Shown here: in pieces, positions 1 through 8,992 of the stretch
Layout of the letters: each line of letters begins with the position of its first letter
Position numbering within the stretch: the stretch's first letter is position 1
NCBI RefSeq assembly: GCF_046098205.1
Contig: NZ_JBJURJ010000002.1
Span: forward strand, 310,001 to 374,000
Direction of reading: 5' to 3'
Length of the DNA: 64,000 bases
Source: Paenibacillus_AR mesotrionivorans
GTDB taxonomy: Bacteria; Bacillota; Bacilli; Paenibacillales; NBRC-103111
The notes under the pieces: generated by a model
The model's database searches: none
What the model saw: only the letters and a program-made list of their open reading frames with translations
What the model was told of the DNA's origin: nothing
Program-made: the position numbers and the translations under genes

Positions 1-241
1 CGTGGACAGGCAGCGGGGAATAGTTGGTATTGTTAAATTGCTCCGTGCGTATTAATGTGCCGTCGCTGACGCCGTAATCGGCGGTCAGTACCTGGGCTGT
101 GGAGGAAACCTCCGCTTGGACGGTCCCTGGGAAGGCGGGAGCCAGGCCCAGGGCCATGGATGCGGCCAACAGTCCTGCCGTCAGTGCGCTGAAGGGAGCT
201 TTGCCCCGTTTCCAGCCCTTTTTGCTGGTTAAATCGCTCAT
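1..241 (-). CDS. Secreted protein, N-terminal part only (cut by window edge)
   Basis: The frame starts with ATG at 241, preceded by an AAAGGAGGG ribosome-binding site, and runs off the window start, so only about 80 residues are seen. They begin with a basic stretch (KKGWKRGK), a hydrophobic segment and a likely signal peptidase site near VQA-EV, so the product is predicted to be exported. It begins 20 bp after the stop of the large secreted glycosidase and is probably the next gene of that operon. The visible mature part has no domain I recognise. Secretion plus context suggest another extracellular glycan-active or binding protein, but that is inference only. Confidence 0.75.
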   Translation of the reverse strand, partial: MSDLTSKKGWKRGKAPFSALTAGLLAASMALGLAPAFPGTVQAEVSSTAQVLTADYGVSDGTLIRTEQFNNTNYSPLPVH

Positions 242-260
242 ATCGTTGGTACCCTCCTTT

Positions 261-3200
261 TTAATTCAATACCGCCACATCGGATAACGCGTAGGGAAGG
301 CGGCTTTCATTGAGCTCCAGGCTGTCCAGGACAAATACCCGTACGGTATAGGCCGTATTCTCCGGATCGGCTGCGTCGAAGGTGGCGGACAGGGAAACCG
401 GTTCTGTGCCGGTTATATCCTTCTCAATGGCTGTATAGCCCACGGGTGTTATGCCGTTCATTAGCTGGAAGAACACAGCCTCCATCCCGTCATGGTCTGC
501 TGTCCCGCTCAGCCGCTCTACAGCCACAGTTGCGGTTAGGCCGCCGGTCCGTTCCAGCGTGCCGGTGATCCCGAAGCTTTTGGCTACGGCAAGCACGTAT
601 ACGGTCCGGGTTACCTCCAAGGCGCTGCCTCCCTTGCTGTCCGTCACATTGTAACGGAGGACATAGGTGCCCGGCACCGTAGTGTCCACCTGCCCGCTTA
701 CGGTAATGGCCGCCGCAAGATCGCCGTCCTCCGCATCCAGAGCCGCCGCACCCGGATCGGTGAAGCTGCTTCCCGCCGGAATGGACATCACCGCCGGGCC
801 GTACAGGGTAATGACGGGCAGCGCATTTTCGCCGGAAATCCCGGTCACCAGAAGATCGTCGAAGGCCGCTCTGGCATTGGCTACACGGATGCCGGCTTTG
901 CCGGAGGTCCAAGGGGTGAAGGCCGTATCAAATACATCCGGTCCGTCCGTTACGTCAAAAAGCAGCTGGTCATCCACATAAGCCTTGATGTGGTTGCCCT
1001 GAAGCACCATTCGGAGCTGGTACCACTTGTTCACATCAATGGGAGCGGAAACCGTCAGATTGTTGGGCTCCTTCAACGTATCGTTGATCACCTTGCCCAG
1101 GGAAATCTTGCTTTCATTGGGCTTGATGCGGAGCATGTAAAAATTCTTGTTATCCGCCGATACCCTCGCCGCCAAACCGGGATAGGAGGTGGGGTCAACC
1201 GCTTTGACCCGGACGGAAATATCCGCATCTCCCGAAACACTGCTGCTGTTGGACATGATGATATTGTTGGCGTTGACATCCCGCTGGGCGAATTTCTCTC
1301 CGTAAACCTCATCCACTACGCGGAATTGCCCAACCGCAGGCTGGGTCCAGCCTGTGTGGATGATGCCGTCGTTGAAGTGTTCCTGATACGTAACGGCGCC
1401 ACGTGCAGCCTCAGGCCGTACGGTGAACCGTAAGGTGTAATCCTGCACCGCACCGCTTTCGGCTGTTACACGAACGACCGCGGTTCCTTGTCCGTTAACC
1501 AGCTGCGGCTGTTGAATCACCTCTGCTCCAGCGCCGTACCCTGCACCTGCAGGCACCGCATTCCGGATGGTAACCACCCGGGTCAAGGAGGGAAGCTGCA
1601 CCTGGTACTCGTATTGCCCCGGTACCAGCACAGGATCGCTGCCCGCAGACAGCTTCACAGATGCCAATTCCGTGTTTGCGGACACGGCACGCACATACAG
1701 GGAATACGGCACGGCAGCACTGCCGTCTGCAGACTTAGCCAGTACGGTAACCTTGCGGGGTGTGTTGCCTGCTGTGCCCAGATCCAATTGCCCGTTCCCG
1801 CTGATCCAGGCGGTGCCACCGGAGGGCTGGACGGTTGCGGCAATGCTCACCTTGGACAGATCTGTTCCGTGGGGAAGCACGGCTGCACCAACGCTTTGTC
1901 CGTTTGCCATAGAGGCCACCGGCTTGCTGTTCACCTGAATGCCGCTTAATTGGGGCAGAAGCGGCGTTATCTTGATATCCGTGAAATCCGTATTCACATT
2001 CCCGGCGATCAGCCCCGGTTTGCCGCTGCCGTAGTCGCCCATGGCTTCATCCGTATAATCCAATACGAACTGGCCGTTTACAAAAAATTTGAAGGTATTG
2101 CCAACGGCCTCCACCTTGAGGGTGTACCAGGTCTGCGGCTCCACCTGGAAAGGCAGGCTGGCCTGCTTCAGAATACTGCCTGCACTGCCGTTTACCACCT
2201 TGTATACCCGGGCATCGTTATTGCCTGTAATCCGGAAGCGGTAGGCATTATTGTGAGCGGAGGTGCCATGGCCTCGGACCAGCAAACCGGGATTGAAGGC
2301 GGCGCGTTCCGAGGGCATGTCGGCTGCCAGCCTGGCCTTGGCCTCCACCGTGTAGTCCTTCCAGGCTGCGCTGCCGAAGGTGGCTTGAGCCACCTGCGTA
2401 TTGGCTAGGCTCGCCCTTGTATACCCTGCTGCGGGAGCCCAGGAGCCGTTGCCGCCGGTTGTCCAGCCTGTCGGATTGGCAGCGCCGGCAAAGCTATGCT
2501 TCAACAGCGCCGGTTCCCCCAGCACCTTGATGTCCCGGATGGATTCGGGAGCCACAGGAGCGTCCTGGCCCACAATGCCGGTAACCGTCACCCGGACGTA
2601 CCGGGCGTCAGCCGTGAAGCGTTCATGGGCATCCCCCCATGTGGGTTTATATTCCGTTCCGCCGACACCTGCTCCGGCGGCCATGGTGTGATCAACCGCC
2701 TTGGTGAAGACAGTGCCGTCCAGACTGGTTTCCACCATGTAGCGGAAATTGTAGAGAGCATCGTTGGCCCAGTCGATGTTTATTCCCTTCACTGCGGTTT
2801 CTGTCCCGAGGTTCAACGTGAGCACTTGGGGATAAGCGGCATTGGACGCCGTCCATACGGTGGCCGGATCGGCATCTGTCAGCGCCGCTCCGTCGCCTGA
2901 TGGAACCGTGGCTGCTGCATTTACGGATACGATGGCATCTGCTGCCTCATCCGTGGCCATAAGCTCGATGAAGCTCACGGCATTGCGGGTGAGGGAGAAA
3001 TCCAAGCCCGCACTACCGCCATGCGGCATAATCCGGTCTTCCATCACATCGAGACGGTCGTCATTGTCGTATTGAAGATTGCTGTGCACCTCATCCGCCA
3101 GATAGCGCTTCATATGCACATTTTTTCCGGTAAAGCCGGAGGGCAGATGGTCCACATTGATCCTCACATCAAACCCTTCCGCCCCATCCAGCTGCGTATT

Positions 3201-4946
3201 CCAGACCATCATGGTCACCTTGTCGCTGCTGTTCCGGGTGGCCATCATCCGCACGCCGGTGGCGTCGTTGCTGCCTCCATGGGTTGCAAGCAACGTATCT
3301 CCCAACCAGGACTGCATCTGCAGCGCGTGGAAAAAGGGTGTTGCCTTGACATGGCCCAGATAATCGTAGATGACAATCTGGTCATCGGAGCCGTAGGACC
3401 GGAAGCGGTATACCGGCATTTCCGGGGAGGCGGTTACATTATGCCATTTGATGGAGACGGTTTTGACCGTTGGGGCGGCGGCACCCAGATCGACCCGCAG
3501 GGCCACCTTGGACTCCACTGCTACAGTAGTGTCGCTGCCGTCCCAGAAGGTGCTGTCATTCCCGTCTGTCACTGCACCTGTAGGCGCATAATTGCCTGCC
3601 CCGTTGCTGGCGCTGACGGCCCCGGCGGGAATGGCGATTTCGGCACCCGCTTCATCATACAGCTTGATTTCCTTAATGCCGAGGACGGGTTTCCCCCGGT
3701 TGGCGGCCACTGTTTCACCGGGAGCGGTATCCCCGACTCCGCGAATGTACAGATACTGGCGGGCCGCAGGCTCCTGGATGTCATAATTTTCAAAGCCTGT
3801 GGTTCCCCTGCTCAGCTGGTAGCCCGTCAAAAATTCATTCTTGAAATAGGCGGTATCATGGCTGGTCACCCAGGACATGGGCATAATAGGATGCCCGGCG
3901 CTGCCCAAGCTCATCTGGTAGGAAGTGTCCGCCATAAACGCAGCGTTTTTCGCCAACAGCTCCTTGGAGGGGTTGTAGTCGGTCCCTCCGCCCACAAAGC
4001 CATATTCGCTGACCACCATGGGGATGCTGAGGTTGCGCTCATCCAGCAATCGTTTCACAGTGGCGGTCTGCTCCTGGAAGGCAGCGGAGTCCGGACGGTA
4101 ATGATGCCAGGAGATAAAATCCACCTGATCCCCTGCGGCTGCCGCACGGTCCAGAAAACCCACCAGCAGAAGCTCGCTGAATTGAGCCAAGGTGGGGCCG
4201 CCCAGCTGCAGCGGTTCCCCGGGCAGACCCAGGCTGTTGACGTGCTTCACCGCGTTGGAGAAGGCTCCGTACATCTTCATGTAATCGTCCAGATTGGCCC
4301 GGGTGGTTCCCTGGAAGGCTACATCCAGGTCGAATTCGTTGCCCGCCTCGATGTACTTCACCTTGGAGTTGGCCCGTTTGATGCCCTCCAGAACCACCTT
4401 CATGCCCTTTTCCAGCTCTGCAAAATTGGTCCCGTTGGGTCCGAGCACACGCTTGGACAGGTCAGCACTGCTGAACTTAAACACCAAAAGCATATTTTCG
4501 GAATACCGGGTAAAAAAATCATTGTCCGCTTTCCGCATCCCCTGCAGATAAGGATTGCTCTGATTAGCCGGGTCATCGATGGAGGAAACGTTTTCATTAT
4601 AGAACCAGTTAATCATGATAAAATTGCGCAAGGCTTGGGTTTTGAGACCGTCGGGTCCCAACGCTTCTACAACCTGCTCCACGTTATTAATGTTCTTGTT
4701 GATGTTATTGGCGTTGTTGTACTGCTCCGCCTTGGCCCGCGCTACCGTATCGGCCCCGGCATCCACGTTGAACTCCACCAGCCTGCTTTGAACGCCGCTG
4801 TCTCCCTGGGTTGCCCCCGCAGGAATGGGTTGCGCCCCAGCCGCACCCGCTCCGGCCAAAATAGAGGAAAACAGGCAGGCCGCAGCGGTAACTGCCGCCA
4901 ATACGGGCCGGCGTTTATTGCTTTGGTTTTTCCAATCCGGTGACAT
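261..4946 (-). CDS. Large secreted multidomain glycoside hydrolase (clan GH-A-like catalytic module)
   Basis: 1561 residues with a signal peptide (about 1-38). The N-terminal region looks like a clan GH-A TIM barrel: EAGNEF places a candidate acid/base at Glu204 and VVSEYGF a candidate nucleophile at Glu314, a typical spacing. A discoidin (F5/8C)-like segment at about 425-515 appears inserted before the final barrel strand. An accessory beta-sandwich follows to about 665, then a second F5/8C-like domain (about 670-812), two LamG/DUF1080-like domains (about 815-1000 and 1195-1370) around a cadherin-like sandwich region, and a DUF5011-like Ig domain (about 1375-1455). ATG start with AAGGAGGAACG. 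The family (GH39, GH30, GH79 or other) and substrate cannot be settled by reading. Probably secreted and glycan-binding at several sites. Confidence 0.8.
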   Translation of the reverse strand: MSPDWKNQSNKRRPVLAAVTAAACLFSSILAGAGAAGAQPIPAGATQGDSGVQSRLVEFNVDAGADTVARAKAEQYNNANNINKNINNVEQVVEALGPDGLKTQALRNFIMINWFYNENVSSIDDPANQSNPYLQGMRKADNDFFTRYSENMLLVFKFSSADLSKRVLGPNGTNFAELEKGMKVVLEGIKRANSKVKYIEAGNEFDLDVAFQGTTRANLDDYMKMYGAFSNAVKHVNSLGLPGEPLQLGGPTLAQFSELLLVGFLDRAAAAGDQVDFISWHHYRPDSAAFQEQTATVKRLLDERNLSIPMVVSEYGFVGGGTDYNPSKELLAKNAAFMADTSYQMSLGSAGHPIMPMSWVTSHDTAYFKNEFLTGYQLSRGTTGFENYDIQEPAARQYLYIRGVGDTAPGETVAANRGKPVLGIKEIKLYDEAGAEIAIPAGAVSASNGAGNYAPTGAVTDGNDSTFWDGSDTTVAVESKVALRVDLGAAAPTVKTVSIKWHNVTASPEMPVYRFRSYGSDDQIVIYDYLGHVKATPFFHALQMQSWLGDTLLATHGGSNDATGVRMMATRNSSDKVTMMVWNTQLDGAEGFDVRINVDHLPSGFTGKNVHMKRYLADEVHSNLQYDNDDRLDVMEDRIMPHGGSAGLDFSLTRNAVSFIELMATDEAADAIVSVNAAATVPSGDGAALTDADPATVWTASNAAYPQVLTLNLGTETAVKGINIDWANDALYNFRYMVETSLDGTVFTKAVDHTMAAGAGVGGTEYKPTWGDAHERFTADARYVRVTVTGIVGQDAPVAPESIRDIKVLGEPALLKHSFAGAANPTGWTTGGNGSWAPAAGYTRASLANTQVAQATFGSAAWKDYTVEAKARLAADMPSERAAFNPGLLVRGHGTSAHNNAYRFRITGNNDARVYKVVNGSAGSILKQASLPFQVEPQTWYTLKVEAVGNTFKFFVNGQFVLDYTDEAMGDYGSGKPGLIAGNVNTDFTDIKITPLLPQLSGIQVNSKPVASMANGQSVGAAVLPHGTDLSKVSIAATVQPSGGTAWISGNGQLDLGTAGNTPRKVTVLAKSADGSAAVPYSLYVRAVSANTELASVKLSAGSDPVLVPGQYEYQVQLPSLTRVVTIRNAVPAGAGYGAGAEVIQQPQLVNGQGTAVVRVTAESGAVQDYTLRFTVRPEAARGAVTYQEHFNDGIIHTGWTQPAVGQFRVVDEVYGEKFAQRDVNANNIIMSNSSSVSGDADISVRVKAVDPTSYPGLAARVSADNKNFYMLRIKPNESKISLGKVINDTLKEPNNLTVSAPIDVNKWYQLRMVLQGNHIKAYVDDQLLFDVTDGPDVFDTAFTPWTSGKAGIRVANARAAFDDLLVTGISGENALPVITLYGPAVMSIPAGSSFTDPGAAALDAEDGDLAAAITVSGQVDTTVPGTYVLRYNVTDSKGGSALEVTRTVYVLAVAKSFGITGTLERTGGLTATVAVERLSGTADHDGMEAVFFQLMNGITPVGYTAIEKDITGTEPVSLSATFDAADPENTAYTVRVFVLDSLELNESRLPYALSDVAVLN

Positions 4947-5117
4947 GATTCGTTCCTCCTTCGAAAAGGTAATAGTCCTTCCTGCCTTAGCCCAGTTGCT
5001 GCTTTATGTAGCGGATCATGTTGAAGGGCCGGCTCATCTCTACTCCCGACTGATGCAGACTGCCGGGCTGCGCACCCGGTGTTCCGGCTTGACATGCGCA
5101 GCCCGCAGCATGCGGGT

Positions 5118-6905
5118 TTATTTCACGGGATAGCTCCCCATCTGCTCCCATCTGTCCTTCAGCAGCCTGGCAGCCATCTTGGGCTGGCGCTGACGGGTGA
5201 AAATCCCTTTTTTGTTCCCGTTGATCCGGGTGGTTCCTTGTTTGGTGGCAAAATCGGCAAAGGCCCAAACATGCTCGCCGATGACAAAATCCAGCCGGTC
5301 AAATACATTGTGATACCGGGTCAACAGCTCGCACTGATACTCCTCGGTAAACATCACCGGCGGGTCCTGGTGGAAGCCGGCAATGGCATCTGCGCCGTAT
5401 TCGCTCATAATCACCGGCTTATTGAAGTTGCGGTTCCAGCCGGTGAGCTCCCATTCGATCTGATGCTCGATGAGCTCCAGAGCGCCGGGGTCGTTGTACC
5501 AGGAATAATAGCGGTTCACACAGATCACATCGAACATCTGGGCCACCTGGCATTTATCCGGCAGCGCCCATTCCACAACGGTAATTGGGCGGGTGGCATC
5601 CAGCTTGCGGGCCAGGTCGGAAACTTCCTTGTAGTAGGGCACCGCTTCCTCCTGAAAGGTGGACGCTTCGTTAGACAGGCTCCACATGACGATGGACGGG
5701 TGGTTTTTGTCCCGGGCGATCATGTCTGTCAGCACATCCTTGTGATGGGCCAGTGTTTCGTCGTTGGCCTTATCCGGCGTATACACCTTCTCATTGTAAT
5801 TGAAGAAGGTGAAACCTACGGCCGGCACCTCGCCGATAACCACAATCCCCTCCCTGTCCGCCATATCGAGGATTTCCTCCGCGTAGGGGTAGTGGGAGGT
5901 GCGGAAGGAGTTGGCGTTGATCCATTTCAATAGGTTGAAGTCCTTGACGTTGATAGCCTGGTCCAGACCCTTGCCCTTGATGTCGCTATCCTCATGCTTC
6001 CCGAAGCCTTTGAAGTAGAAGGGCTCACCGTTGATGAGGAAGCGGTTCCCCTCCACCTTTACGGTGCGGATGCCAACGGTCAGCGGATAATGATCCAGGA
6101 GGGCGCCTTCTGCGTCCAGCATCTCCACGTGCAGGGTATACAGGTAAGCGGCAAGGGGCTTCCACAGCTTGGCCTTCTCCACCGTCAGGCTTCCCGACGC
6201 ACCGTTTGCCTCCGCCACCACTGTGCCCGCCTTATCCGTCAGCTTCACCCGGACAGCGGCCTCGGGGTCGGAGCATTCCACTGTGTAGTGGACCAGTCCA
6301 TTGGCGCCCTCCACCTCCGTGGTTACCGCTGTGTCCCGGATGTACTCCTTCGGGGTGCAGTACAGCTTCACCGGACGGTGCAAACCGGCATAATTGTAGA
6401 AGTCATGGAAGTATTCCTGGATTTGGTACCCCTCCGGGTGACGGGGGTCGTCGAAGGTTTTGATCCGGCCGGGGGGCAAGGTCTGCCAGGTAAGGATATT
6501 GTTGACGACAATCGTGACACGATTTTCTGCGCCGGAGCAGACCAGGTGGGAAATGTCCATTTCGAAGGGCAGGAAACCGCCCTTATGGGAGCCGGCCTCC
6601 GCTCCGTTCACCCACACCACCGCATGATGGCAGGCGCTGCCTACACGGAGCATAATGCGCTGGCCGTTCCACGAACGGGGGATGAGGAAGGTTTCCTCAT
6701 ACCACACATCGCCGATATGGTCACGGATGGCCATATCCTGGGTGATATCGTTGTAGCTGGCCGGTACGGGCATGGGAATGGTGTCCGTCAGGGGTTGGGC
6801 AAACCATTGCTCCTGACGGCCCACATTGTCCAGATCGGCCTTAAAGCGCCACACGCCGGACAGCTCCTTCACTTCACGGGAGCAGGTATCTTTGGGGTAC
6901 AGCAT
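5118..6905 (-). CDS. uidA: Beta-glucuronidase (GH2)
   Basis: 595 residues, close to E. coli GusA (603). It shows the GH2 jelly-roll, Ig-like and barrel order. The acid/base is Glu413 in SNEAS and the nucleophile Glu502 in MSEYGADA. The N-x-K motif that recognises the glucuronate carboxylate is present (N564 and K566 in NGNKKG), followed by the family-typical FTRQRQPK, which separates it from beta-galactosidases. No signal peptide, so it acts in the cytoplasm on imported glucuronides. The frame stays open another 40 codons upstream into repeat DNA, but ATG at 6905 has an AGGAGTGATG ribosome-binding site and matches the usual N-terminus. It lies between the SLH gene and the secreted glycosidase. 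Confidence 0.93.
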   Translation of the reverse strand: MLYPKDTCSREVKELSGVWRFKADLDNVGRQEQWFAQPLTDTIPMPVPASYNDITQDMAIRDHIGDVWYEETFLIPRSWNGQRIMLRVGSACHHAVVWVNGAEAGSHKGGFLPFEMDISHLVCSGAENRVTIVVNNILTWQTLPPGRIKTFDDPRHPEGYQIQEYFHDFYNYAGLHRPVKLYCTPKEYIRDTAVTTEVEGANGLVHYTVECSDPEAAVRVKLTDKAGTVVAEANGASGSLTVEKAKLWKPLAAYLYTLHVEMLDAEGALLDHYPLTVGIRTVKVEGNRFLINGEPFYFKGFGKHEDSDIKGKGLDQAINVKDFNLLKWINANSFRTSHYPYAEEILDMADREGIVVIGEVPAVGFTFFNYNEKVYTPDKANDETLAHHKDVLTDMIARDKNHPSIVMWSLSNEASTFQEEAVPYYKEVSDLARKLDATRPITVVEWALPDKCQVAQMFDVICVNRYYSWYNDPGALELIEHQIEWELTGWNRNFNKPVIMSEYGADAIAGFHQDPPVMFTEEYQCELLTRYHNVFDRLDFVIGEHVWAFADFATKQGTTRINGNKKGIFTRQRQPKMAARLLKDRWEQMGSYPVK

Positions 6906-6927
6906 GGTTACATCACTCCTATTCTGT

Positions 6928-7177
6928 CTGTAATAACAAGGTCCAGGCCAGAGGCCGGATTTGTTATGGAAGCCTCGAAACCGGCAAGGCCGGTTTGAGG
7001 GCAGCTCCTGTAATAACAAGGTCATTGGGAATCGGATTTGTTATGGAAGCCTCGAAATTGATGCAGGCAATTTGAGGGCAACTCCTGTAATAACAAGGTC
7101 ATTGGGAATCGGATTTGTTATGGAAGACTCGAAACAGGCAAAGCCGGTTTGAGGGCAACTCCTGTAATAACAAGGTC
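6928..7177. repeat. Tandem two-hairpin repeat, three full units and one partial
   Basis: Units begin at 6928, 7008, 7085 and 7162 (80, 77 and 77 bp apart); the last is truncated at the SLH stop codon. Each starts TAATAACAAGGTC and contains hairpin a (ATAACAA / TTGTTAT) and hairpin b (for example CCTCGAAATTG / CAATTTGAGG). Related units lie at 11319-11440 with different stem bases that still pair. The array fills the gap between the SLH gene and uidA and stays in frame with uidA on the minus strand, which is probably accidental because uidA has its own start and ribosome-binding site. Confidence 0.9.
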
Positions 7178-7183
7178 CTGCCT

Positions 7184-8887
7184 TTATTTCATCTGGTAAA
7201 TCCGGTACATCAGCACGGCTGTTTCGGCCCTGGTAGCGGGAGCGAGCGGCAGGAGCCGGCTTCCGTCACCCTCCAGCAGCTTCGCTTTGTACAGAGTTGC
7301 CAAACTGTCCGCTGCATAAGAAGCCACCGAGGACGCATCGGCAAAACCCTGCAGATCCGCCGCCGTGCCCTGAGCCTTCACCGCCCCGGCAAGCGACAAG
7401 GCCCGGTAGGTCAGGGTAAACATATCCTGGCGGGTGATTTCGGCAGCCGGATGAAAGCTGTTGCCTTCGGCCCCTTCCGTGATACCGAGCTTTTTGGCAA
7501 TGCTTACGGAAGTATAGTAATAATCATTGGGCGAAATATCATCGAAGGAACTGTTGAATTCGGCTGTAAGTCCCAGCGTTTTCACCAGCAGATGCAGATA
7601 ATCGGCCCGTTTGATATTGGCGGCGGGGGCAAAGGTGTCCCGGGAGGTGCCTTCGATGATGCCTCTGGCTGCCAGCGCTTCAATTTGCTTTTCTGCCCAC
7701 GGGTAGCTTGCAGTGTCACTAAAGCCAACAGGACTGTAAACCACGGCATATTTGCTGAAATGTGTGGTTTCAAAGGTGACCGCCCCATTGTTGTACCGGC
7801 TGCTAGGGATTACGCTGGTGTTCCCGTTGTCACCGATATGCCAGACCACGATCAGGTCGGTTCTTGCCTGCTCGGAGGCGGCAGGCTGGTAAGGAACGGT
7901 GATGATTGCGGGAACCGGACTGCCGGACCAGGAAGCGGGTTTGCCATCCACGCGGAACGCAAGCTCCAGCACGGGTTTCCCACTGGCTGCTTGGGCAGCC
8001 TCCGCAGGAAGCGAAGCCGGATCGGCACGGCCGATGACCAGAGCAAAATTAGAGGTTGGTGGAGTCTCCAGACCTGCCAGCATAGCGGAGGTTACGGTGA
8101 CGCTGGCTAGCTCTGTCTTCACCAGCAGCGACTGTCCGGTTGGCAGAGCTTCCAGTACCGCCGACGGCAGGCTCAGCTGATATTCCTTCGCTCCGCTGAC
8201 GGCATCGAGCTGGATGGCAACTTGCCCGCCAGTTGCTTTTTGGAGGGCTTCCTTTAACGCTTGCTCCGATACGGACGCTGTAACAGCTCCTGCCGCATTC
8301 ATTGCGCCTTTGACGGCAATATCCGCTTGTTCGGCTGGTTTAGCCGTTGAAGCGGGAGAGGCCGTTGGCGAAGGGGCAGTGGTGACCCCCGGGCCATCCT
8401 GTGATCCACTATCCGGCGAATCACTGGGCGACTGGCTCGGCGATTGACTAGGCGAGGTGCTAGGCGACACGCTCGGTGACTGGCTTGGTGACACGCTCGG
8501 CGATACGCTGGGGGAGGTGCTTGGTTCAGGCCCGTTGCCCCCTGCCTTCACCTGAAAGGTAACAACGGCCACATCCTGTCCCATCCCTGCGCTGACCTGA
8601 TACGTTCCTTCGGGAGCGGCAGCGGGAAGGGTAACTGTTTGGCCTGCGGCAAGCTCATCCTTGCTAAGCAAATCCAGCTCCAGCAAGGTGCCGTTGGGAC
8701 GGAGAATCCGGACCAGTACCTCTTCCAGCGCTGTGTCTCCCCGGATGACGACGCTTTCACCAGGTTCGGCAGCAGATATGGAATCCAGCCGGGTTGATGC
8801 CCCTTCCGCCAGAACCAATCCCGGCAGAAGCAGCAGCACCACCAGCAGGGCAGAAACCGCCCTGTATTTCATTTGCCATTTTTTCAT
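7184..8887 (-). CDS. SLH-domain cell-surface protein
   Basis: 567 residues. A signal peptide (about 1-28, ending VLAEG) is followed by an Ig-like or bacterial-cohesin-like N-terminal region, then a Pro/Ser-rich linker of PSxSPSxSPSQSP repeats (about 120-165), a beta-rich middle, and three C-terminal S-layer homology segments in the last 170 residues (FSDTASYPWAEKQIEAL, FDDISPNDYYYTSV, FADASSVASYAADSL). SLH triplets anchor proteins to pyruvylated secondary cell wall polymers, so this one is probably fixed at the surface. ATG start with AGAGGTGAT. Placed between the GH94 and GUS genes, it may hold or present substrate, which is inference. No catalytic motif seen. Confidence 0.85.
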   Translation of the reverse strand: MKKWQMKYRAVSALLVVLLLLPGLVLAEGASTRLDSISAAEPGESVVIRGDTALEEVLVRILRPNGTLLELDLLSKDELAAGQTVTLPAAAPEGTYQVSAGMGQDVAVVTFQVKAGGNGPEPSTSPSVSPSVSPSQSPSVSPSTSPSQSPSQSPSDSPDSGSQDGPGVTTAPSPTASPASTAKPAEQADIAVKGAMNAAGAVTASVSEQALKEALQKATGGQVAIQLDAVSGAKEYQLSLPSAVLEALPTGQSLLVKTELASVTVTSAMLAGLETPPTSNFALVIGRADPASLPAEAAQAASGKPVLELAFRVDGKPASWSGSPVPAIITVPYQPAASEQARTDLIVVWHIGDNGNTSVIPSSRYNNGAVTFETTHFSKYAVVYSPVGFSDTASYPWAEKQIEALAARGIIEGTSRDTFAPAANIKRADYLHLLVKTLGLTAEFNSSFDDISPNDYYYTSVSIAKKLGITEGAEGNSFHPAAEITRQDMFTLTYRALSLAGAVKAQGTAADLQGFADASSVASYAADSLATLYKAKLLEGDGSRLLPLAPATRAETAVLMYRIYQMK

Positions 8888-8992
8888 CCACTTATCACCT
8901 CTCGCATCATATTAAGGAGGCTGCCCCGAAGAGCCGGAAGGCTTCTTCCTTTCTCCGGGGGTTGGCCTCTATTAAATTGTCCTGTTATCCCA

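Noticed and set aside
3021..4943. Long open frame (640 codons) on the plus strand opposite the secreted glycosidase
   Set aside because: It mirrors the GC-rich coding strand of a gene with clear domains; the peptide has no recognisable motifs and no ribosome-binding site.
6928..7177. Two-hairpin tandem repeat read as CRISPR or as an N-terminal extension of uidA
   Set aside because: Units are contiguous without spacers, and uidA has a good start and ribosome-binding site at 6905 that matches the family N-terminus.
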